Source: SFEB01 sp964612455
GTDB taxonomy: Bacteria; Bacillota; Clostridia; Christensenellales; CAG-314
Direction of reading: 5' to 3'
Length of the DNA stretch: 64,000 bases
Assembly: GCA_964612455.1 (NCBI GenBank)
Contig: CAZTCB010000004.1
Span: forward strand, 3,637 to 67,636
Shown here: in pieces, positions 43,238 through 51,307 of the stretch
Layout: the number at the start of each line of letters is the position of its first letter
Position numbering within the stretch: position 1 is the stretch's first letter
Position numbers and translations under genes: made by a program
The notes under the pieces: model-generated
Database searches by the model: none
Told to the model about the DNA's origin: nothing
What the model saw: only the letters and a program-made list of their open reading frames with translations

Positions 43238-44217
43238 TGGAAAACAAGACTTTTTTAGACAGTAGTTCTCCTCACATTCGCGGAAAGTCAACGACGAAAA
43301 AAATAATGCTTGACGTAATAATCGCTTTGTCAGCGCCTTTTTACGCGGGTTTGTGGTTTTTTGGTTTTCGTGCGTTGCTCGTGGTTTTTTTGGCGGTCGC
43401 TTCGGCATACCTGAGCGAAGTCGTTTTTAACCTTTGTTGCAAAAAAACACTCAGGGAGGCTCTCGATATCGACCTTACGAGTATCGTTACGGGATTTATC
43501 ATAGGGCTGTCTCTCAATGCCAACGCCGCATGGTATTTGCCCGTAATGGCGAGTGTTTTCGCCGTTGTGGTGGTAAAAATGCTTTTCGGCGGCACGGGTA
43601 ACAACATAGTCAACCCGGCAATCGCGGGCAGAGGATTTATATTTATCTCGTTTATCGGCTCTTCCGCAAGCAATATGGCGAGCAATTGGACGACCACCGA
43701 CGGCAACGTGCTTGCCGGTGCCACTCCGTTGAACGATATCTTAAACGGAATCGATCCCGGCATAACCAATCTCGATTTGTTTTTGGGTACCAACGTGGTC
43801 GGTTGTATCGGCGAGACATGCAAGATAGCGATAATAGTCGGTTTTCTTTACCTCGTGGTGAGGAGGGTAATTGATTTTAAATATCCTTTGATTTATATCG
43901 CGGTGACGGGATTGTTTACCGTGGCGTTGAAGGGATTTGATTTCAGCTGGTTTTTACCGAGTATTCTCGGCGGCGGTCTCATGTTTGTCGCCGTGTTTAT
44001 GGCTACGGACTACGTCACGAGTCCTACGACGAAACTCGGCAATTATATTTACTTTACGGCACTCGGTTTGCTGACGGCGGGATTGAGGGTTGCATGTAAA
44101 ATGCCGATTATTACTTTTGCCGTCTTGTTGATGAACTTCCTCGTTCCTTTTATCGACAAATTGGTGGTGCCGAAACCCTTCGGGTATCGACAGCCGGATA
44201 AGGAGGAGAAAGCATGA
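43234..44217 (+). CDS. rnfD: Rnf complex membrane flavoprotein RnfD
   Basis: Integral membrane subunit with covalently bound FMN in the family. 327 residues with about eight to ten membrane segments. N-terminal SSPHIRGKSTT is the family's cytoplasmic 'SPHi---' start, GGTGNNIVNPAI (119-130) is characteristic, and the flavinylation site is T164 in AGATPLND (usually SGATPL). The start overlaps rnfC and the end overlaps rnfG (ATGA). No ApbE flavin transferase gene is in this window. Confidence 0.95.
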   Translation: MMENKTFLDSSSPHIRGKSTTKKIMLDVIIALSAPFYAGLWFFGFRALLVVFLAVASAYLSEVVFNLCCKKTLREALDIDLTSIVTGFIIGLSLNANAAWYLPVMASVFAVVVVKMLFGGTGNNIVNPAIAGRGFIFISFIGSSASNMASNWTTTDGNVLAGATPLNDILNGIDPGITNLDLFLGTNVVGCIGETCKIAIIVGFLYLVVRRVIDFKYPLIYIAVTGLFTVALKGFDFSWFLPSILGGGLMFVAVFMATDYVTSPTTKLGNYIYFTALGLLTAGLRVACKMPIITFAVLLMNFLVPFIDKLVVPKPFGYRQPDKEEKA

Positions 44218-44810
44218 GCGTGAAAAAATATACCGAAAACAAGTCAACGGCGATTAAAGCGGTAGTGGTGCTCGTCTCGATAGCGGTGATACTCGGCGGT
44301 TTGTTGGCTGTACTTAACGACTTGTTGTCCGTTTCGGACGACGAGCGAACGATGCGTATTATAAAGACGTTTTACGACGGACAAGAAAAAAACTTTACGG
44401 TCGTCGACGTATCGGAGGACTCGAAGACAAACGATTTCGGTACCGTCGATACGGTGTATTCGATAGAAGACGGCAGTTACCTTATAAAGACCACGGGAAA
44501 GGACGGTTTCCACGGCGGTACGGTTTCGATGTGGTTTCTTGCAAAAGTTTCCGACGGAGAGTTTGTAGGTTTTACTAAAGTAAAATACGCCGACAACGAC
44601 GGTCAGACGCTTATGTCCAATTTTTCGGACGAGTATTACGACGATTATGTCGGTGACGGAGTAAAAAACGGCTTTTATTCGACGAAAAGCGGTGTCAACG
44701 TCAAGACTATGGCGGGCGCCACGTACAGTAGCAACGCCGTCAACAACGCCGTCAATTGCGCTTACGATTATATCCAAAATGTTTTGACGGAGGTAAGCCA
44801 TGAAAGTTAA
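44214..44810 (+). CDS. rnfG: Rnf complex FMN-binding subunit RnfG
   Basis: Extracytoplasmic flavoprotein with one N-terminal membrane anchor (about 14-36). The FMN-binding domain has the GFHGGTVSMWFLAKV region and the covalent attachment Thr170 in AGATYSS; the common form is S-G-A-T-x-T/S. 198 residues, as usual. It overlaps rnfD by 4 bases and rnfE by 11 bases. Confidence 0.94.
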   Translation: MSVKKYTENKSTAIKAVVVLVSIAVILGGLLAVLNDLLSVSDDERTMRIIKTFYDGQEKNFTVVDVSEDSKTNDFGTVDTVYSIEDGSYLIKTTGKDGFHGGTVSMWFLAKVSDGEFVGFTKVKYADNDGQTLMSNFSDEYYDDYVGDGVKNGFYSTKSGVNVKTMAGATYSSNAVNNAVNCAYDYIQNVLTEVSHES

Positions 44811-45474
44811 AAACATTGCTCTCGACGGACTCGTCCGTCAAAACCCCACTTTCAGACTCGTTCTCGGTACGTGCCCGACGTTGGCGTTGACTACTCTCGC
44901 GGTCAACGGCATAGGTATGGGACTTGCGGTTACGTTCGTTTTGATATGCAGCAACGTTTTAGTCAGTTTGTTGCGCAACGTTATACCGGATAAAATTCGT
45001 ATACCGGCGTTTGTCCTCATTATTGCGAGTTTCGTTACCGTGGTTTCTCTTGTGCTTGACAAGTATATGCCGGATTTGTACGAAACCATGGGCGTTTACC
45101 TGCCGCTTATTGTCGTCAATTGCATTATTCTCGCGCGTGCGGAGTCTTTTGCCAGCCACAACAAGGTCGGTGCGGCGGCGTTGGACGGATTGTTTATGGG
45201 ACTTGGATTTACCGTTGCTTTGACTCTGATGGGTATAGTGAGAGAGTTGTTGAGCAAGGGTAGTTTCTTCGGTATACGCCTTTGGGATTTCAGAATTGAC
45301 TTTTTCGCGTCTGCCCCGGGAGCTTTTTTGACTTTCGGAATAATGATAGCGTTGTTTACCGTCGTTTACAATTCGGTAGAAAGAAAAGTTAAACGTAAAA
45401 ATTTCGTCGGTACGACGGCGTCGCAAAACGAGGAGCGACAAATTACGGCAGAGGAGGGCGCAAACAATGTCTAA
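44800..45474 (+). CDS. rnfE: Rnf complex membrane subunit RnfE
   Basis: One of the pair of homologous six-helix subunits (RnfE and RnfA) that pass electrons across the membrane. N-terminal LVRQNPTFRLVLGTCPTLA (in pieces, 11-29) and the MGVYLPLIVVNCIILARAE block (about 97-115) are diagnostic; the conserved Cys residues in GTCPTLA and VNCII hold the shared Fe-S centre. The 224 residues end with a polar cytoplasmic tail. It overlaps rnfG and rnfA. Confidence 0.95.
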   Translation: MKVKNIALDGLVRQNPTFRLVLGTCPTLALTTLAVNGIGMGLAVTFVLICSNVLVSLLRNVIPDKIRIPAFVLIIASFVTVVSLVLDKYMPDLYETMGVYLPLIVVNCIILARAESFASHNKVGAAALDGLFMGLGFTVALTLMGIVRELLSKGSFFGIRLWDFRIDFFASAPGAFLTFGIMIALFTVVYNSVERKVKRKNFVGTTASQNEERQITAEEGANNV

Positions 45475-46051
45475 TATTTTGATTATTATCGTCAGTGCCG
45501 TCTTCGTAAACAACTTTGTCGTCGTTCAATTTTTGGGTATTTGTCCGTTTCTCGGCGTTTCCAAAAAGACCGAGTCTGCTTTCGGAATGGGCGTTGCCGT
45601 TACGTTTGTCATGACGGTTGCGAGTCTCGTGTGTTATTGCTTGTACATGTACGTATTGGTTCCGCTCGGTATATCGTATCTGAGGACCATAGTATTTATT
45701 TTCGTTATAGCCAGTCTCGTCCAGATTCTCGAGATGGTGTTGAAAAAATTTGCTCCCGCATTGTATCGCTCTATGGGCGTGTATCTGCCGCTTATCACCA
45801 CAAACTGCGCGATATTGGGCGTTGCGGAACTAAATCTTACTTCCTCGATGGTGACCAATGTGCTATCGGCAACGTTAAACGGATTTTTCAGCGGATTGGG
45901 CTTTTTGCTCGCTATCGTACTGTTGTCGGGCGTGAGAGAAAAAGTCGACAAATTACCGATTGCAAAACCTCTTAAAGGTTTTCCCATTACTATGATTTGC
46001 GCGTGCTTTATGGCTATGGCGTTTTACGTATTCGGTACCGTTGCTTTATAG
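45467..46051 (+). CDS. rnfA: Rnf complex membrane subunit RnfA
   Basis: Homologue of RnfE with opposite topology. NFVVVQFLGICPFLGVS near the N-terminus and MGVYLPLITTNCAILGVAEL (about 103-122) are the family marks, with the two conserved cysteines in ICPFLG and TNCAIL. 194 residues, six membrane segments. It overlaps rnfE by 8 bases and precedes rnfB by 12 bases. Confidence 0.95.
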   Translation: MSNILIIIVSAVFVNNFVVVQFLGICPFLGVSKKTESAFGMGVAVTFVMTVASLVCYCLYMYVLVPLGISYLRTIVFIFVIASLVQILEMVLKKFAPALYRSMGVYLPLITTNCAILGVAELNLTSSMVTNVLSATLNGFFSGLGFLLAIVLLSGVREKVDKLPIAKPLKGFPITMICACFMAMAFYVFGTVAL

Positions 46052-46063
46052 GAGACGAAAAAG

Positions 46064-46921
46064 ATGAATTGTTTAAATTTTATGTTTTTGGCGTCGACTT
46101 CCGTCGACTGGTCCAAGTTCTTTATCGTCATCGGTATAATGGCGGGGATCGGACTTGTTTTTGCTTTGCTTATAGTGCTTGTGTCTAAATATTGCGTCGT
46201 CAACGAAGATCCGAAGATTGCCGAAGTTTCAGCGCACCTTTGCGGTGCCAATTGCGGCGGGTGCGGTTATCCCGGGTGCGACGGATTTGCAAAAGCTTTG
46301 GTCGAAGGCAAAGTGTCTCTGGACGAGTGCGGTCAGACGACTAAAGAAAACAAGATAGAAATAAGCAATATTCTCGGCATATCTTACTCCGGCACGGGCG
46401 ATACGATAGCCGTGGTGAGTTGCAACGGCGGTATAAACTGCAACGACAAGTATTCTTATCAAGGCTACGGCAGTTGCGTCAGTCAACAAATATTGGCAAA
46501 CGGTCGTAAACAATGCGCCGTAGGATGCATGGGTGCGGGCAGTTGCGTCGACGTTTGTCCCAATCTGGCGATAGAGTGCAGAGAGGGATATGCGCAAATA
46601 GATCCTGCTCTCTGCGTCAGTTGCGGTCTTTGCATTAAGGCTTGTCCGAAACGACTTATCAAGCGCATCCCCAAAGACGCCAAAGTTTACGTCGCTTGCA
46701 GTACTCAGTGCAAGGGGAGGGCTGTGGCGGATATGTGCAAGTCGGGCTGCATCAGTTGCGGTCTCTGCCAAAAGTTTTGCCCAAACGACGCCATTCATCT
46801 CGTCAACAACGTGCCTATCATAGATTATTCCAAGTGCAACGGTTGCGGAATATGTAAAGAAAAATGTCCTCGCAAGGTCATTAAGGATGTGTACGAGACA
46901 AAGGATTGCGTTTCGCAGTAA
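46064..46921 (+). CDS. rnfB: Rnf complex ferredoxin-type subunit RnfB
   Basis: Electron entry subunit that accepts electrons from reduced ferredoxin. One N-terminal membrane helix (about 19-45), then the four-cysteine cluster-binding region GANCGGCGYPGCDGFA (about 66-81), and after it several ferredoxin motifs: CAVGCMGAGSCVDVCP, CVSCGLCIKACP, CISCGLCQKFCP and CNGCGICKEKCP. Length 285 is typical for Clostridia. It is the last gene of the operon; a terminator follows after about 40 bases. Confidence 0.95.
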   Translation: MNCLNFMFLASTSVDWSKFFIVIGIMAGIGLVFALLIVLVSKYCVVNEDPKIAEVSAHLCGANCGGCGYPGCDGFAKALVEGKVSLDECGQTTKENKIEISNILGISYSGTGDTIAVVSCNGGINCNDKYSYQGYGSCVSQQILANGRKQCAVGCMGAGSCVDVCPNLAIECREGYAQIDPALCVSCGLCIKACPKRLIKRIPKDAKVYVACSTQCKGRAVADMCKSGCISCGLCQKFCPNDAIHLVNNVPIIDYSKCNGCGICKEKCPRKVIKDVYETKDCVSQ

Positions 46922-46961
46922 GCGTAAAACGAAAAACGCGATATACTGAATAAAATTTAAT

Positions 46962-47009
46962 GCACTTCAAAAAGCAAACGAAAACGGCGGTCTTTTTGAA
47001 GTGCTTTTT
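46962..47009 (+). terminator. Intrinsic terminator of the rnf operon
   Basis: GCACTTCAAAAAG (46962-46974) pairs perfectly with CTTTTTGAAGTGC (46992-47004), a 17-base loop, then TTTTTAT. Confidence 0.85.
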
Positions 47010-47094
47010 ATACCTGAAAATTTGCCCTTTTACCAGTGCGTAAAGGCTTTTTTAGTATTTGGGTGTAAAAAAGGTGAAACTTTTTTATTTGGTA

Positions 47095-47123
47095 TTTACA
47101 AGCGTTTTTTTTTGTGGTAAAAT
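47095..47123 (+). promoter_or_regulatory. Sigma-A-type promoter of the ppx/gppA-maf unit
   Basis: TTTACA (47095-47100), a 17-base spacer and TAAAAT (47118-47123). A GGAGAG site lies before the ATG at 47194. Confidence 0.65.
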
Positions 47124-47193
47124 CATTAAAAACGGCAAACGGGGCTTTTTTAATAAGGTCCCTTATAAAAGAAAAACGGAGAGTTGGTTTTTT

Positions 47194-48714
47194 ATGGAAA
47201 GAGTAGGTGTTATCGATTTAGGAAGCAATACCGCGCGGTTGGTTATTTTTGACGTCTTGGACGGCGGTTACTTTGTCACTGTTGAAGAAACTCGCGAGGG
47301 CGTCAGACTCGGCGAAACGGAGGAAGACGGCAGTCTTAAAGCCACGAGAGTTTTACAGGCAATCAATACCGTAAAAACGTTCAAGAGAATATGCGGTATT
47401 TACAAAGTGGACAGTATTCAGGCGGTTGCTACCGCGGCGGTGAGACGCGCCCGCAATCAACGCACTTTTCTTAACGAAATGTTTACCGCTACGGGCGTCA
47501 GATTTCGCGTCCTTTCGCAGGAAGAAGAGGTAAATTATATCTATCAGGGCGTCATTAACACTATGGACGTGCCTAAGGGTTTGATAATGGAAATCGGCGG
47601 CGGCAGTACTAAATTTATTTATTATAATCGTCGCAATATCCTTAATACCGCGGTTTTGCCCGTCGGCGCCGTAACTCTGACCGAAATGTTTTGTCGGCAG
47701 GACGAAAAGACGCCGGAGGAGTGTTCCGCCGATATGGAAGAGTACTTTAAAGGATTGTTGCAATCGATTGATTGGCTTAAAGAAATTGATCCCGACACCC
47801 AGTTGATAGGGTTGGGCGGGACTTTTCGCAATTTGTCGAGAATAATACGCAAAATAACGAAATATCCTTTGGATATGACTCACAATCACGTCGTTAACGT
47901 AAGCGATATATACGGTTTATACGACAATATTAAGGGATTGGATGTTGCACAGAGGCAAAAGATAAAAGGGTTGTCCATGGTGAGAGCCGACGTTTTCCCA
48001 AGTGCTTTGTCGGCAATCAAAGGATTTTTAGACTATATGGATTTTGACAGAGTGGTTACGTGCTGTACGGGGCTTCGCGAAGGCTTGATGTTTAATTACG
48101 CCGTGCCCGTTACTCTTGAAAAACCGATTACCGACGTGTTGGGACACAGTTTGTTGACGTCTATCGCTCATCTCGGTTGCAATCAAAGCCATGCCGAGCA
48201 GGTCTTTAATCTCAGTATGCAACTTTTTAAGCAGTTGAGAGTACTGCACAAATTCCCTCGGTCATATCTCAAGGTGCTCAGAGTGGCTGCCATGTTGTGC
48301 GATACGGGCAAATCTATCAAATTTTACAATAACGCAAAGCACTCTGCTTACTATATCCTCAACAGCAATACTTACGGTGTTTCGCATCGCGATATAGTAA
48401 TGGCGGCGTTTATTACCGATTATTACAATAAAGAAGACAGCGGCTGGAACGATTGGAAAAAATACGGCGATTACAACATCCTTAGCGAGGACGATATTGC
48501 GGCGATAAAAAAACTTGCGGTTATTTTAAAACTCGCGCGTGCCCTCGATGCCGGTCATACCGGCGTAGTGGCGGAAATAAATTGCGACGTTTTGGGTGAC
48601 AGCGTTATCATGAAGACGGAGCTCAATGGAGATGCGTCGTTGGAAAAGAAATGTGCGGACGGAGTAGTGCTCGATTTCAGGCGCATTTATCGTAAAAATT
48701 TGGAAATAATTTAA
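47194..48714 (+). CDS. Ppx/GppA-family exopolyphosphatase / pppGpp phosphatase with HD domain
   Basis: ASKHA-fold phosphatase for polyphosphate or pppGpp. The start is taken at the ATG at 47194 because the promoter lies within the longer open frame; this gives 506 residues. GVIDLGSNTARLVIFD (about 5-20) is the family phosphate-1 loop, AVATAAVRRARN the family 'aT-A-R-A-N' block, LSQEEEVNYIYQGV the acidic catalytic region, MEIGGGSTKFI the phosphate-2 loop, and LIGLGGTFRNL the third loop. The C-terminal 190 residues form an HD-type helical domain as in the longer E. coli type. It may use polyphosphate or the stringent alarmone. maf begins one base after its stop. Confidence 0.9.
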   Translation: MERVGVIDLGSNTARLVIFDVLDGGYFVTVEETREGVRLGETEEDGSLKATRVLQAINTVKTFKRICGIYKVDSIQAVATAAVRRARNQRTFLNEMFTATGVRFRVLSQEEEVNYIYQGVINTMDVPKGLIMEIGGGSTKFIYYNRRNILNTAVLPVGAVTLTEMFCRQDEKTPEECSADMEEYFKGLLQSIDWLKEIDPDTQLIGLGGTFRNLSRIIRKITKYPLDMTHNHVVNVSDIYGLYDNIKGLDVAQRQKIKGLSMVRADVFPSALSAIKGFLDYMDFDRVVTCCTGLREGLMFNYAVPVTLEKPITDVLGHSLLTSIAHLGCNQSHAEQVFNLSMQLFKQLRVLHKFPRSYLKVLRVAAMLCDTGKSIKFYNNAKHSAYYILNSNTYGVSHRDIVMAAFITDYYNKEDSGWNDWKKYGDYNILSEDDIAAIKKLAVILKLARALDAGHTGVVAEINCDVLGDSVIMKTELNGDASLEKKCADGVVLDFRRIYRKNLEII

Positions 48715-48715
48715 T

Positions 48716-49297
48716 ATGACGCATATAGTGCTTGCGTCGGCGTCTCCTCGTCGCAAAGAATTGCTCGGCAAGATTATTGCGGATTTTTCGGTTTGTCCCT
48801 GTTCGCTTAAAGAAGAGCGTCCTGCATTACCTCCTAAAAAGTACGTTGTATATCTTGCAAAGTTTAAGGCCGACAACGTGTACGAAACCTTGCCCGACAA
48901 ATCGGACTCGGTGGTGATCGGCAGCGATACGATAGTCGTTCTTGACGGTCGGATATTGTCTAAACCGTCCGACGAAAAAGAAGCGAAAGAGATGTTGCGA
49001 GCGTTGTCCGGTAAAACCCATTCGGTGCTCACCGGTGTTTGTATTTTATCGAAAGAACGTTCAAAAAGTTTTTTCGTCGCTACCCGTGTTAGGTTTTTTA
49101 ACCTTAGCGACAGTCAGATAGACGCGTATATCGCCACTGGTAGCGCTTTGGACAAAGCAGGGGCGTACGGCATACAGGATAGCGGATTTGTGAAAAAAAT
49201 CTACGGCAGTTACGACAACGTAATGGGATTGCCGACGGAAAAATTAACAAAAGAAATAAAACCTTTTTTGGTGAATAAACAGGAGTTAAAAAGATGA
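48716..49297 (+). CDS. maf: Maf-family nucleoside triphosphate pyrophosphatase
   Basis: House-cleaning pyrophosphatase of the Maf/YhdE family, acting on dTTP, UTP or modified nucleotides. Signature LASASPRRKELL (about 6-17), the strand with GSDTIVVLDGRILSKP (about 64-79; family 'aDTvv---g-il-KP'), ALSGKTHSVLTGVCI, and the end region with YIATGSALDKAGAYGIQ (family 'GkAGaYgiQ'). 193 residues, normal. It follows the ppx-type gene by one base and overlaps the next gene by 4 bases (ATGA). Confidence 0.93.
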   Translation: MTHIVLASASPRRKELLGKIIADFSVCPCSLKEERPALPPKKYVVYLAKFKADNVYETLPDKSDSVVIGSDTIVVLDGRILSKPSDEKEAKEMLRALSGKTHSVLTGVCILSKERSKSFFVATRVRFFNLSDSQIDAYIATGSALDKAGAYGIQDSGFVKKIYGSYDNVMGLPTEKLTKEIKPFLVNKQELKR

Positions 49298-50283
49298 CTA
49301 AAATGGATATTGTCGTTGATATCGGTAGTAAATTTTTAGGTTTAGGTATCGTGGACAGAGACTTTGTTTCGCGCGAGCCATGCGTCGTTGCGGAAGAAAA
49401 ACAACATATTAAAAACAATTACGTAGCGTTCGGCATTAAAGCCATGCAGCTGGAAAAAACAGACGACGGCAGTTGCACTATTATTCATCCGGTGCAAAAC
49501 GGGCAGATAGTCGACGCGGATGCCTTTGAGTATTTGTTGACCTGCGCGCTCCAAAAAATCTTGCCATCGGGTGCTTTTTTGCCAAAGATGACCGCCTATT
49601 GCGTTGTCGCTTGTTGCGCGTCAAACGAGACTAAAAAATCGATTGACGATATCTTTAATAAATTGGGCTTTAAAAAGGTCGTCTTTTTGTATTCTCCGAT
49701 AGCAGACGCATTTGCCGCGCGCAAAGAGTTTGGTTTTTCCTCATGCGTTACGATAAACATGGGAAACGATTTGACACAGGTTTGCGCGGTAGAAGGGAGC
49801 GAGATAGCGGGCGGCGTCACGATGCAGTGGGCAGGCGTCAAGCTCTTGTCAAAAATCGTAGAATACGTAAGAAACAAATATAGCGTCGTTATCGGATTGA
49901 CGCAGGCAGAGCGTATCCTCGTAAACAGCATTAGCCTTTATCCCAACAATATGTCGGCGTTGCGCGTCAGAGGGGTTAATACTCAAAAAAATACAGAGGA
50001 AATCATAGAAATATCTTCACGCGAGCTTTACGAAACTACGTTTGACTTTTTTGAAAAGATAGTTAACATCGCAAATAGTCTCGTTTTGTCCGTGCCGATA
50101 GCGAAAGCCGACAAAATTCGCGCCAACGGCATCGTGCTTTTCGGCGGTTTGGCGTCCGTTGAGGGACTCGAAAAGTTTTTGGTCGATATGCTGAAAATGC
50201 CCGTCAGACTCAAATCGGCTCCCGAAAACAGCGGCGTGGAGGGTGCTAAACTCTATGCCGAAACAATGGGTGGTCAAAAATAG
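49294..50283 (+). CDS. Divergent MreB-like actin-fold protein
   Basis: A 329-residue actin-fold protein that follows maf, where mreB stands in many bacteria. Landmarks align with MreB but deviate: phosphate-1 loop VDIGSKFLGLGIV (MreB: DLGTANT), REPCVVAEE (MreB: nEPSVVA), a HPVQNGQIVDADAFEYLL segment (MreB: rP-kdGVIaD), phosphate-2 loop INMGNDLTQV (MreB: DiGgGTTev), AERI-VNSISL (MreB: AE-iK), and LFGGLASVEGLEKFL (MreB: ltGGGaLL-gl). Several Gly and acidic residues needed for normal nucleotide hydrolysis are replaced. mreC and mreD do not follow. It may be a non-filamentous or regulatory paralogue; a PilM/FtsA-like role is the alternative. Confidence 0.7.
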   Translation: MTKMDIVVDIGSKFLGLGIVDRDFVSREPCVVAEEKQHIKNNYVAFGIKAMQLEKTDDGSCTIIHPVQNGQIVDADAFEYLLTCALQKILPSGAFLPKMTAYCVVACCASNETKKSIDDIFNKLGFKKVVFLYSPIADAFAARKEFGFSSCVTINMGNDLTQVCAVEGSEIAGGVTMQWAGVKLLSKIVEYVRNKYSVVIGLTQAERILVNSISLYPNNMSALRVRGVNTQKNTEEIIEISSRELYETTFDFFEKIVNIANSLVLSVPIAKADKIRANGIVLFGGLASVEGLEKFLVDMLKMPVRLKSAPENSGVEGAKLYAETMGGQK

Positions 50284-50335
50284 AGTATAATTTCGTACCC
50301 GAAAACCTAAATGCGTTTTTTAAGGAGATGATATT

Positions 50336-51187
50336 ATGAAACGTATCGGTAGAAATCTGTTTTTATTCGTGCTTTTTGTCATTTTTATATGTCTGTGCCT
50401 TGTCGGGTGTTCGGAAACCACGGGAGACGCCGACCGTTTGCCGAGTATGGACAAAGGGACAGTCGGCGATTCGTCGACCTATACCTCTACGACGGAAGCA
50501 ACTCCGGACAGAAAGGTGATTTATTCGGTATCCGTCAGCTATACGGTTGATGCTCTCGACGATTGCGAAAAAACCGTCGCGTCAAAACTCAAAAACGACG
50601 AGTGGATATCCGGCAGTAACGTAAGCAAAAATTACGCCACCATAGTCGCGAGGATTAAAACCGAACGCTTGGACGAGTTTTTGTCCTCTTTGGACGGACT
50701 CGGAGAAATGACTTATTACAACAAGACGTCTGAGGATATTTCCGAAAAATACTACGACAACAGCGTCCGTAAAACAGCCTTGGAAAACGAACAATCGCGT
50801 CTGTTGGCATTGCAGTCGTCGGCAACCTCGCTCGCCGACCTTATAGCAATCAATACTCGTCTAAGTGAAATAGAGGCAGAACTCGCCACCGTTAACGGTA
50901 CGTTAAACAAATACGACAGTCTCGTAGAGTATAGCACCGTTACCGTGACTTTGAGCATTAAGAATCAATACGGCACATATACGTTTTGGGACGAACTGGC
51001 AGACGGGCTTTCAGTCGCGTGGGAAATAGCAAAAGGATTGGCGATATTGATTGTTTGTATCCTTCCTTACGGCTTGGTCGGTAGCGGTATTTTCTTTTTG
51101 ATTCGGCACTTAGTGCGTCGAAAAAGGGCGAAAAAGTCGGCAGAAAAACTTGCCGTAAACGACATAAAGGAGCCGAAAGGCGACTAA
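50336..51187 (+). CDS. DUF4349-type membrane lipoprotein
   Basis: 283 residues. A signal peptide ends in the lipobox LVGC with lipidated C25. A Ser/Thr/Asp linker (26-58) is followed by the DUF4349 domain: an alpha-beta part (RKVIYSVSVSYTVD and YATIVARIK) and a long helical region with NEQSRLLALQSSATSLADLIAINTRLSEIE (in pieces, about 149-180) likely to be a coiled coil, and then a membrane segment (about 230-255) and a basic tail. It has the AAGGAG site before ATG. The family has no known function. It lies 52 bases after the MreB-like gene and is closed by a terminator. Confidence 0.85.
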   Translation: MKRIGRNLFLFVLFVIFICLCLVGCSETTGDADRLPSMDKGTVGDSSTYTSTTEATPDRKVIYSVSVSYTVDALDDCEKTVASKLKNDEWISGSNVSKNYATIVARIKTERLDEFLSSLDGLGEMTYYNKTSEDISEKYYDNSVRKTALENEQSRLLALQSSATSLADLIAINTRLSEIEAELATVNGTLNKYDSLVEYSTVTVTLSIKNQYGTYTFWDELADGLSVAWEIAKGLAILIVCILPYGLVGSGIFFLIRHLVRRKRAKKSAEKLAVNDIKEPKGD

Positions 51188-51214
51188 ATAGGTTGAAAAA
51201 TAAAAAAATCGATA

Positions 51215-51246
51215 AAAACTCCGTTTTTTTAGTGGAGTTTTTATTT
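51215..51246 (+). terminator. Intrinsic terminator after the DUF4349 lipoprotein gene
   Basis: AAAACTCC (51215-51222) pairs with GGAGTTTT (51234-51241), then TTATTTTT. The stem resembles those at 30491 and 37737. Confidence 0.8.
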
Positions 51247-51307
51247 TTGTATTGAATAATATAAGCGGAAACGTAGGGACACTATTACGAGAGACGAGGC
51301 GACGGGT

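Noticed and set aside
47059..47193. Upstream extension of the Ppx/GppA frame
   Set aside because: It spans the predicted promoter, and the family's N-terminus begins at the ATG at 47194.
49294..50283. FtsA as the identity of the actin-like gene
   Set aside because: The order of motifs and the EPCVVA and NGQIVD blocks fit MreB better, no FtsA-specific 1C domain was recognised, and ftsZ is not adjacent.
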